The notes beneath the pieces are model-generated. The model was not told the DNA's origin. It made no database searches and saw nothing but the letters and a program-made list of their open reading frames with translations. Of a stretch of DNA of 64,000 nt, positions 23,601 through 35,600 are shown piece after piece. The translations under genes were made by a program, and so were the position numbers. The stretch spans positions 78,612,909 through 78,676,908 of the forward strand of contig OY970820.1 of the NCBI GenBank assembly GCA_963853835.1. Reading direction: 5' to 3'. The stretch's first letter is position 1. Each line of letters opens with the position of its first letter. This DNA is from Calendula officinalis. Lineage: Eukaryota; Streptophyta; Magnoliopsida; Asterales; Asteraceae.

Positions 23601-26600
23601 TAGGAATTTGTTTCTTTCTCAATTTCGTTACTTTTCGGTCTAATAACTCCACCGGTTCCTCGACTAATCTTTTCTTTGTATCAACCCGCAACTCTTGTAC
23701 CGGAAGAATTTGACTCGGATCCTCGATGTTACACTTTCTCAAGTAACAAATGTTGAAAGTGTTGTGTATTGCCGACAACTCCGGGGGTAACTCGAGTGTT
23801 ACCGATTGAGAATTCACCACCTTACTAATTCGGAACGGCCCAATAAACCTCGGGGCCAACTTTCCTCGTTTACCAAAACGAATAACACCCTTCCAAGGTG
23901 AAACCTTCAAATAAACCATCTCGTTCTCCGAGAACGTAGCGGGTCTACGCCTCGGGTCGGCATACATCTTTTGTCGGTCACGGGCGGCTTTTAACTTTTC
24001 TCGGGCAATTGCCACTTTATCCGCGGTCATTTGTACGATATCGGGCCCCGCATATTGTTTCTCACCCGCTTCCAACCAACACGTCGGGGTCCGGCACCGA
24101 CGCCCATACAACATCTCATACGGTGGCATCTTAATACTTGAGTGATACGAGTTATTATAAGCAAACTCGATCAACGGTAGGTGTGAATCCCATGCCCCAC
24201 CGTACTCTAACACGCAAGCCCGCAACATGTCTTCTAGCGTTGGTATCGTTCTTTCCGATTGCCCATCGGTTTGAGGGTGGTACGCGGTACTTAAATTCAC
24301 CCGCGTCCCCAATTCTCGTTGCAAGCTATTCCAAAAGTTTGAAGCAAAACGGGGATCTCTATCGGACACGATAGAAATCGGAATACCATGCCGGGATACC
24401 ACTTCGTCAATGTACAATTTTGCCAATTTACTAAGTGAGGCGGCCTCACTAGTCGCCAAGAAATGAGCACTCTTCGTTAAACGGTCAACTATAACCCAAA
24501 TCATATCGTGACCCCTTTGTGTACGTGGCAATTTGGTCACGAAATCCATAGTAATCCGGTCTCACTTCCACTCGGGAATCGGTGATTGGGTTAAAGTTCC
24601 ATAGGACTTTTGGTGCTCGGCCTTCACTTGAGCACAAATATGACATTGGCCCACAAAACGGACAATGTCGGTCTTCATTGTCGGCCACCAATAAAGTGCT
24701 TTTAGATCATTGTACATTTTCGTGCTACCCGGGTGAACCGATAACCGAGAATTGTGAGCCTCGGCTAAAATCAATTCTCGCAAACCCCCGAGTAACGGTA
24801 CCCAAACCCGAGATTGATATGCCTTCAAACCCCGAGAATCTTCTTCTAAAACATCTTTCCTCTTTAATAAAATCTCGGCCTTTAAATGTTCGACATTCAA
24901 CGCTTCCATTTGTGAAATATTCAACCGGGACACCAAATCCGACACAATTTCCATCCGCATAAATTGTACCCGTCCCGAATCTCCCTTTCTACTTAAGGCA
25001 TCGGCTACCACATTTGCCTTCCCGGGATGATATCGGATTTCACAATCGTAATCCTTGATCAACTCTAACCATCTTCGTTGGCGCATATTCAATTCCTTTT
25101 GCGTGAACACGTATTGCAAACTTTTATGATCCATGCAAATCACGCATTTCGTACCGTACAAATAGTGTCTCCATAATTTTAGTGCAAAAACCACCGCCGC
25201 CAACTCTAAATCGTGAGTCGGGTAATTCTTCTCGTGATTCTCACCCCACCGAAACGGTACATCTTTATGGGTCAATCTCGTCATAGGACCCGCTATCTTG
25301 GAAAAATCCTTTATAAACCGGCGGTAATAACCCGCCAAACCCAAGAAACTCTTTATCTCGGTTGGGTTCTTCGGAGCAACCCAATTCATAACCGCTTCGA
25401 TCTTCGCCGGGTCCACCTTGACCCCATTCGAACAAATAACGTGACCCAAAAAGTGAACTTCTCGAAGCCAAAATTCGCACTTCGAGAACTTCGCAAATAA
25501 ATGTTCCCGCTTCAACGTTTCTAACACTTGCCTTAAGTGTTTTTCGTGTTCCTCTTCGGTCTTGGAATAAATTAAAATATCATCAATGAACACAATAACG
25601 AATTTGTCGAGATAAGGCCGACAAACTCGATTCATCAAATCCATAAATATCGCGGGAGCGTTCGTCAATCCAAACGGCATAACCAAGAACTCATAGTGGC
25701 CATAACGAGTTCGGAACGCCGTTTTGTGAACATCGTTTTCATGAACCCGAACTTGGTGATAACCCGATCTCAAATCAATCTTTGAGAAATAAGAAGACCC
25801 TTGGAGTTGATCAAATAAATCGTCAATACGCGGCAAAGGATACCGATTCTTTACCGTTCTTTTATTTAATTCTCGATAATCGATGCACATACGAAGTGCA
25901 CCATCTTTCTTCTTTACGAATAAAACCGGAGCTCCCCAAGGTGAGGAACTCGACCGAATAAAACCCTTATCCAATAAATCTTGGATTTGTGTCATCATTT
26001 CCCGAATCTCGGACGGTGCTAAACGGTACGGTGCTCTAGCCACGGGATTGGCACCCGGCACCAAATCAATTTTGAATTCTACCTCCCGAACGGGAGGTAA
26101 CCCAGGCAAGTCTTCGGGAAACACCTCCGGGTATTCCGAAACCACCCGGAGATTACCAATTACCTTCTTTTCCTTTTTCACGTCAATCACATAGGCTATA
26201 AACGATTCACATCCTTTGGTCAAGGACTTTCGGGCTTTCATCATGGATATCATGGGTATGGTCGGGGTCGCACGGTCTCCCCGGGCCACGACGTGTGACC
26301 CGTCGGGTAATAGAAAAGTAATTAACTTTTGGTGACAATTTATGTTGGCCCTATTAGCACTTAACCAATCCATACCTAAAACCACATCAAAGCCGGATAT
26401 CGGCATAACAAGTAAAAGAATCGAAAATTTCACGCCATCAATATCAATACTAGCCCCGGACACGGATGTCGTGACCGGAACCATTTCGCCATCGGCCACC
26501 TCTACCTCTAGAGGTGTCGCGATCAAGGAAAAAGGCAATTTCAATTTGTCACAAAAACTCTTTGAGGAAAACGAACTATTTGCACCCGAATCAAACAATA

Positions 26601-29600
26601 CACGAGCGGGTATCGAGTTTATTAGAAACATACCGGTGATGACATCGTCGGTAGTGGTGGCATCCTCCACCGTCATTTTGAATGCCCGACCAGTAGGTGG
26701 CGGATGACTCTTTCCCTTTTGACTTCCCGACGAAGCCGCTCCCCCGCCCGAACCCGAACCCGAACTCTTCTTCATTGGGCACTGCATGGCCCGGTGACCC
26801 TCCTTTTGACACGTCCAACAAACACTATTCTCCAACTTGCATTCCGAGGATTCATGCCCGTGTTGCCCACACTTAATACATCTTCGGGTTTGTGCCGTAG
26901 ACGGACCGGCATGTGCGGACTTACACGGTAAGCACCACGGGTTCCTTTGGTTGGAACCTTGAAGCATTTGTTTTCGACGATCATTGGTTGACCTATGATT
27001 TCCTTGGGGTTTCTTGTGGTTGCTCGAGTTTGATTGATCATACTTTCCCTTATGAAACGAAGCCTTCTCTCGACTCGCGACCTTTTGAGCCAAGAAATCA
27101 CTCTCGGCCGACTTGGCAAGATCGTAGGCTTGCAAGAGAGTCCCCGCAAGCCTCGTTATATTCCGGTACTCGGGCAACAACGCCCCAACAAAATGTTTGA
27201 TTTGGGTGGACTCATCGGGCACCCATTGTGTCACAAATCGGAGCTTACCATTAAATTGGAGGATAAGCTCGTCCACCGTCATTCGATCGGTCATCTTCAA
27301 CATCATGAACTCATTCCGGATCTTATCCAACTCAAACGCACTACAATACCGAGCCTCCACTTGCTCCCTAAATTGTTTCCACGTGACCGCATCCATCATT
27401 TCGTTGCTAAAGTTCGCGGTCAACCCGTCCCACCAATCCATAGCCGGTCCCCCCAACATCCGGGACGCATACCGGACCTTCAAGTGGTCCTCACAATTAC
27501 AAGCAATAAGGGCCCTCTCGGTGGCCCTAAGCCAAGTTAGAGTTTCCGCCGGGTCGGTACTTCCCCGGTACTCGGTTGGTTTACAATCAAGAAAATTCTT
27601 GTAAGTGCACGGTTTCTTCTCAATCGGGAAAGGTTGGTAGAAGAATTGTTGGTGTTGGGCATTGGCAATTGGTACGGTGTGAGCGAGTGGCGGTTGTAGT
27701 ATGCTTGTATTGGGAGATGAGGAGTCATTTTGGGGAAAGACGGGATTTTGAGTGGTTTGAGTGAAGTGTGGGGGTGGGTTTGCTTGGGTTGGAGGTGGCA
27801 AGGTAGACCGAGCCTCGGGTCGCGGCTCAGTCGGTTGACTTTGGCGAAGAGCCCTAATGGTATCCTCAAGTTCCATATTCCGTGTTTCCAACAATAAGAT
27901 ATATTCTTCATTCGGTATTTCATCACCCCCCGAGCCCGTTGCTCCATCGTTCCCAAGGTTCGTGTTCGGTGGGATATTATCCAAGGTGTTTCCATCCGTA
28001 GCCATTCCTGCTACAAAACACAACATCTCACTAAGGCTTAGTTTAACTCGTTAGTACACATATACTAACTACTAAACCCAATTCACACTTGCTCTAATCC
28101 CCTTTGACCGGAAGGTTTGACCAACACACGAGCCACGATTTGGGAATGGAACACCAACCCCATGTATCCATCGCCAAACCGAAGCTCTGATACCAAGTTG
28201 TAACGCCGCATTTTTTTTTTTTAAAGACAATTAAGTATTAGGCTAAGTACGGAAGCAACTAGTTAGTTAGGTTTACAAAACGTGGTCCCACAAAATATTA
28301 CAACCAAAGTTATTTAAAAGACGGTATTACTAGACACGGCTCATTTTACAAAATATAATTTAAGCATGGTCAAACTTCCCGTCCAAGCCCGACCCGTTCA
28401 AGCCATCCAACCTGAAATGTGTCAATAAGGGAGGGATTAGCACAAAAGCTAAGTGAATGAATTCCTAAGCCTACCAACTACACTAAACACTATAACACGG
28501 AAGTTAAAGAACATCTCCGGTTTGGTAGTCACTTAAACGCGGAAGTTATAAAAACATCTCCGGTTTGGGTAATCACTTGTTTGAGAGGATCGGCGGCTTT
28601 GCGGGCCTTAAACCATGGTCGGCCAAAACCACGGTAACCGATAGCGTTTTGCATCCAACACCCAGGGCAACTCCCTCCCCTTAACACTGTAACATATACA
28701 GGTAAGGTCGGATACCCTATTAGTCGATACACTGTGCCCAGCCGTTATCCATCCGACACTGACCTCATCCCGATGGTGCACCTAGTCATGTATGGTATTC
28801 CCTAACACTAGGCATACATAACAAGTCAACTAGCTACGAATGACACCGCGAAAAACGTCAAAACTGAGTTCCCAATCGCGAACTCTAGTTCACGATCGCG
28901 AACTAGTGTTCGCGTCGGGAACTCAATCGTGAACTACTTCGCGACAACCAACCAATTTCTCTGGAACGACTTAGCGATCGCGAACTATGTTCGCGTCGCG
29001 AACTCTCTTCATCTGGCGATTTTTCTGCATTTTTCACCCTCAAGACAATACCAAATGAAACAACCGAAACCCGAGTTGTAGGTAGAATCCACTCACCTTT
29101 CAACCTTCGATTCCTTAACTCAGTGAGCTAGTATCACTGAGTGTCCTTCCCGGTTCCTGTCAACAACATACCGAGTTAGTGATAATCCATCGAATGGTCA
29201 AAATCATCAATTTCAACATCTAACTACATAAGACTCATAAAATGCACATTTTATGACATTTACAACTAGCACAAATACTTCATCACTACATTTGACCATT
29301 TTGACCATTTAGCAAGTATTCCCATCTAGTTGACCCAAACGGGCCAAAAAACCCGAACATGATCCAAACACTTCCACCTTTCCATTAACTAGCAATTTAA
29401 TCTTTAACTAGCAATTCACAAACATCTAACAATTCCATCAAGATCATAACATCACAAATCCAAATATGATACTTCCAAAATCACTAGTTAACCATTTTGA
29501 CAAAATCATCCAAGCACTAGTTAAACTACTTCACAAATTGATCAATACTAGGTTTTTAACATCCATAACTTAACAAACATGATTCCTCAACCTAATAAAC

Positions 29601-32600
29601 AATTCCATCCAATCATAACTCAAGAAATCCAAGATTTGTCAAAACCCACCTTCAACTTCCACCATTAATGGAGGTTGAAGGTGATTTTCACCAAATCTTG
29701 TATTCCTTCAACAAACAACCACACAAAAGATGTAAAAGCTTACATAATCACATAAAACAACACCCATTTCAAGATTCAACCACGAATCAACAAGCTACAT
29801 AAACCCTAGCTCAAGTTCTAGCTCAAGAACAACATGAACAAGTGAAAGAGAAAGAGTAACTTACTTCTAGACTTCTTCTATCACAACAAGTAGTAAGATT
29901 TCGTGATTTAACCCAAGAATCAAACACCAAAAGCTCAAGAACAAAGGAAGAAAGCTAGAGAGAAGGATGGGATTTTTCTTTCAATGAAATAGTGATAATA
30001 GATGGATAATGTTAGAATTAACAAGTAAAAGAGAAGAGAGGGAAACACCCTCTCTCTAAGGCCGGTCAACACAAGGGGTTGGGGCCCCCTTGTGGCTTTT
30101 GTTTTAATTATCAGTATATGTCTGAAAAGTCCCTTTCGTAATTAATTTATTTAAAATAGCAAACGGACTCCAATTTTAAAAACGAAAGCATTTCTGGAAA
30201 CGATATTTAACAAAGAATCCAAATATATAAAAATCATGTTTTCATTCCAAATAAATCACAAGTTGGGTATTTTAACCCCTCGGTTAAAATACCGCAAAAG
30301 GACAACAGGCAAATTAATTTAACTAAGCATTTAATCAGATAACCATTTGATAAAATACCTTAAGGTCAATAAACTACTAGGCCGGGTTTTGGGATGTTAC
30401 AACTCTCCCCCACTTAGGAAGATTCCGTCCCCGGAATCCCATCTCGATCAAACAAGGAGGGATAACGTTCCCGCATATCGGCCTCGGTCTCCCATGTCAT
30501 ATCCGCACCCAAACTGTGCTTCCATTTTACCAAAACCATAGGAATTTGTTTCTTTCTCAATTTCGTTACTTTTCGGTCTAATAACTCCACCGGTTCCTCG
30601 ACTAATCTTTTCTTTGTATCAACCCGCAACTCTTGTACCGGAAGAATTTGACTCGGATCCTCGATGTTACACTTTCTCAAGTAACAAATGTTGAAAGTGT
30701 TGTGTATTGCCGACAACTCCGGGGGTAACTCGAGTGTTACCGATTGAGAATTCACCACCTTACTAATTCGGAACGGCCCAATAAACCTCGGGGCCAACTT
30801 TCCTCGTTTACCAAAACGAATAACACCCTTCCAAGGTGAAACCTTCAAATAAACCATCTCGTTCTCCGAGAACGTAGCGGGTCTACGCCTCGGGTCGGCA
30901 TACATCTTTTGTCGGTCACGGGCGGCTTTTAACTTTTCTCGGGCAATTGCCACTTTATCCGCGGTCATTTGTACGATATCGGGCCCCGCATATTGTTTCT
31001 CACCCGCTTCCAACCAACACGTCGGGGTCCGGCACCGACGCCCATACAACATCTCATACGGTGGCATCTTAATACTTGAGTGATACGAGTTATTATAAGC
31101 AAACTCGATCAACGGTAGGTGTGAATCCCATGCCCCACCGTACTCTAACACGCAAGCCCGCAACATGTCTTCTAGCGTTGGTATCGTTCTTTCCGATTGC
31201 CCATCGGTTTGAGGGTGGTACGCGGTACTTAAATTCACCCGCGTCCCCAATTCTCGTTGCAAGCTATTCCAAAAGTTTGAAGCAAAACGGGGATCTCTAT
31301 CGGACACGATAGAAATCGGAATACCATGCCGGGATACCACTTCGTCAATGTACAATTTTGCCAATTTACTAAGTGAGGCGGCCTCACTAGTCGCCAAGAA
31401 ATGAGCACTCTTCGTTAAACGGTCAACTATAACCCAAATCATATCGTGACCCCTTTGTGTACGCGGCAATTTGGTCACGAAATCCATAGTAATCCGGTCC
31501 CACTTCCACTCGGGAATCGGTGATTGGGTTAAAGTTCCATAGGGCTTTTGGTGCTCGGCCTTCACTTGAGCACAAATATGACATTGGCCCACAAAACGGG
31601 CAATGTCGGTCTTCATTGTCGGCCACCAATAAAGTGCTTTTAGATCATTGTACATTTTCGTGCTACCCGGGTGAACCGATAACCGAGAATTGTGAGCCTC
31701 GGCTAAAATCAATTCTCGCAAACCCCCGAGTAACGGTACCCAAACCCGAGATTGATATGTCTTCAAACCCCGAGAATCTTCTTCTAAAACATCTTTCCTC
31801 TTTAATAAAATCTCGGCCTTTAAATGTTCGACATTCAACGCTTCCATTTGTGAAATATTCAACCGGGACACCAAATCCGACACAATTTCCATCCGCATAA
31901 ATTGTACCCGTCCCGAATCTCCCTTTCTACTTAAGGCATCGGCTACCACATTTGCCTTCCCGGGATGATATCGGATTTCACAATCGTAATCCTTGATCAA
32001 CTCTAACCATCTTCGTTGGCGCATATTCAATTCCTTTTGCGTGAACACGTATTGCAAACTTTTATGATCCATGCAAATCACGCATTTCGTACCGTACAAA
32101 TAGTGTCTTCATAATTTTAGTGAAAAAACCACCGCCGCCAACTCTAAATCGTGAGTCGGGTAATTCTTCTCGTGATTCTCACCCCACCGAAACGGTACAT
32201 CTTTATGGGTCAATCTCGTCATAGGACCCGCTATCTTGGAAAAATCCTTTATAAACCGGCGGTAATAACCCGCCAAACCCAAGAAACTCTTTATCTCGGT
32301 TGGGTTCTTCGGAGCAACCCAATTCATAACCGCTTCGATCTTCGCCGGGTCCACCTTGACCCCATTCGAACAAATAACGTGACCCAAAAAGTGAACTTCT
32401 CGAAGCCAAAATTCGCACTTCGAGAACTTCGCAAATAAATGTTCCCGCTTCAACGTTTCTAACACTTGCCTTAAGTGTTTTTCGTGTTCCTCTTCGGTCT
32501 TGGAATAAATTAAAATATCATCAATGAACACAATAACGAATTTGTCGAGATAAGGCCGACAAACTCGATTCATCAAATCCATAAATATCGCGGGAGCGTT

Positions 32601-35600
32601 CGTCAATCCAAACGGCATAACCAAGAACTCATAGTGGCCATAACGAGTTCGGAACGCCGTTTTGTGAACATCGTTTTCATGAACCCGAACTTGGTGATAA
32701 CCCGATCTCAAATCAATCTTTGAGAAATAAGAAGACCCTTGGAGTTGATCAAATAAATCGTCAATACGCGGCAAAGGATACCGATTCTTTACCGTTCTTT
32801 TATTTAATTCTCGATAATCGATGCACATACGAAGTGCACCATCTTTCTTCTTTACGAATAAAACCGGAGCTCCCCAAGGTGAGGAACTCGACCGAATAAA
32901 ACCCTTATCCAATAAATCTTGGATTTGTGTCATCATTTCCCGAATCTCGGACGGTGCTAAACGGTACGGTGCTCTAGCCACGGGATTGGCACCCGGCACC
33001 AAATCAATTTTGAATTCTACCTCCCGAACGGGAGGTAACCCAGGCAAGTCTTCGGGAAACACCTCCGGGTATTCCGAAACCACCCGGAGATTACCAATTA
33101 CCTTCTTTTCCTTTTTCACGTCAATCACATAGGCTATAAACGATTCACATCCTTTGGTCAAGGACTTTCGGGCTTTCATCATGGATATCATGGGTATGGT
33201 CGGGGTCGCACGGTCTCCCCGGGCCACGACGTGTGACCCGTCGGGTAATAGAAAAGTAATTAACTTTTGGTGACAATTTATGTTGGCCCTATTAGCACTT
33301 AACCAATCCATACCTAAAACCACATCAAAGCCGGATATCGACATAACAAGTAAAAGAATCGAAAATTTCACGCCATCAATATCAATACTAGCCCCGGACA
33401 CGGATGTCGTGACCGGAACCATTTCGCCATCGGCCACCTCTACCTCTAGAGGTGTCGCGATCAAGGAAAAAGGCAATTTCAATTTGTCACAAAAACTCTT
33501 TGAGGAAAACGAACTATTTGCACCCGAATCAAACAATACACGAGCGGGTATCGAGTTTATTAGAAACATACCGGTGATGACATCGTCGGTAGTGGTGGCA
33601 TCCTCCACCGTCATTTTGAATGCCCGACCAGTAGGTGGCGGATGACTCTTTCCCTTTTGACTTCCCGACGAAGCCGCTCCCCCGCCCGAACCCGAACCCG
33701 AACTCTTCTTCATTGGGCACTGCATGGCCCGGTGACCCTCCTTTTGACACGTCCAACAAACACTATTCTCCAACTTGCATTCCGAGGATTCATGCCCGTG
33801 TTGCCCACACTTAATACATCTTCGGGTTTGTGCCGTAGACGGACCGGCATGTGCGGACTTACACGGTAAGCACCACGGGTTCCTTTGGTTGGAACCTTGA
33901 AGCATTTGTTTTCGACGATCATTGGTTGACCTATGATTTCCTTGGGGTTTCTTGTGGTTGCTCGAGTTTGATTGATCATACTTTCCCTTATGAAACGAAG
34001 CCTTCTCTCGACTCGCGACCTTTTGAGCCAAGAAATCACTCTCGGCCGACTTGGCAAGATCGTAGGCTTGCAAGAGAGTCCCCGCAAGCCTCGTTATATT
34101 CCGGTACTCGGGCAACAACGCCCCAACAAAATGTTTGATTTGGGTGGACTCATCGGGCACCCATTGTGTCACAAATCGGAGCTTACCATTAAATTGGAGG
34201 ATAAGCTCGTCCACCGTCATTCGATCGGTCATCTTCAACATCATGAACTCATTCCGGATCTTATCCAACTCAAACGCACTACAATACCGAGCCTCCACTT
34301 GCTCCCTAAATTGTTTCCACGTGACCGCATCCATCATTTCGTTGCTAAAGTTCGCGGTCAACCCGTCCCACCAATCCATAGCCGGTCCCCCCAACATCCG
34401 GGACGCATACCGGACCTTCAAGTGGTCCTCACAATTACAAGCAATAAGGGCCCTCTCGGTGGCCCTAAGCCAAGTTAGAGTTTCCGCCGGGTCGGTACTT
34501 CCCCGGTACTCGGTTGGTTTACAATCAAGAAAATTCTTGTAAGTGCACGGTTTCTTCTCAATCGGGAAAGGTTGGTAGAAGAATTGTTGGTGTTGGGCAT
34601 TGGCAATTGGTACGGTGTGAGCGAGTGGCGGTTGTAGTATGCTTGTATTGGGAGATGAGGAGTCATTTTGGGGAAAGACGGGATTTTGAGTGGTTTGAGT
34701 GAAGTGTGGGGGTGGGTTTGCTTGGGTTGGAGGTGGCAAGGTAGACCGAGCCTCGGGTCGCGGCTCAGTCGGTTGACTTTGGCGAAGAGCCCTAATGGTA
34801 TCCTCAAGTTCCATATTCCGTGTTTCCAACAATAAGATATATTCTTCATTCGGTATTTCATCACCCCCCGAGCCCGTTGCTCCATCGTTCCCAAGGTTCG
34901 TGTTCGGTGGGATATTATCCAAGGTGTTTCCATCCGTAGCCATTCCTGCTACAAAACACAACATCTCACTAAGGCTTAGTTTAACTCGTTAGTACACATA
35001 TACTAACTACTAAACCCAATTCACACTTGCTCTAATCCCCTTTGACCGGAAGGTTTGACCAACACACGAGCCACGATTTGGGAATGGAACACCAACCCCA
35101 TGTATCCATCGCCAAACCGAAGCTCTGATACCAAGTTGTAACGCCGCATTTTTTTTTTTTTAAAGACAATTAAGTATTAGGCTAAGTACGGAAGCAACTA
35201 GTTAGTTAGGTTTACAAAACGTGGTCCCACAAAATATTACAACCAAAGTTATTTAAAAGACGGTATTACTAGACACGGCTCATTTTACAAAATATAATTT
35301 AAGCATGGTCAAACTTCCCGTCCAAGCCCGACCCGTTCAAGCCATCCAACCTGAAATGTGTCAATAAGGGAGGGATTAGCACAAAAGCTAAGTGAATGAA
35401 TTCCTAAGCCTACCAACTACACTAAACACTATAACACGGAAGTTAAAGAACATCTCCGGTTTGGTAGTCACTTAAACGCGGAAGTTATAAAAACATCTCC
35501 GGTTTGGGTAATCACTTGTTTGAGAGGATCGGCGGCTTTGCGGGCCTTAAACCATGGTCGGCCAAAACCACGGTAACCGATAGCGTTTTGCATCCAACAC

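Noticed and set aside
24138..27604. Plus-strand open frames of 75-168 codons inside the retroelement
   Set aside because: They are antisense shadows of the gag-pol frame and recur at identical offsets in the second copy; no domain is seen.
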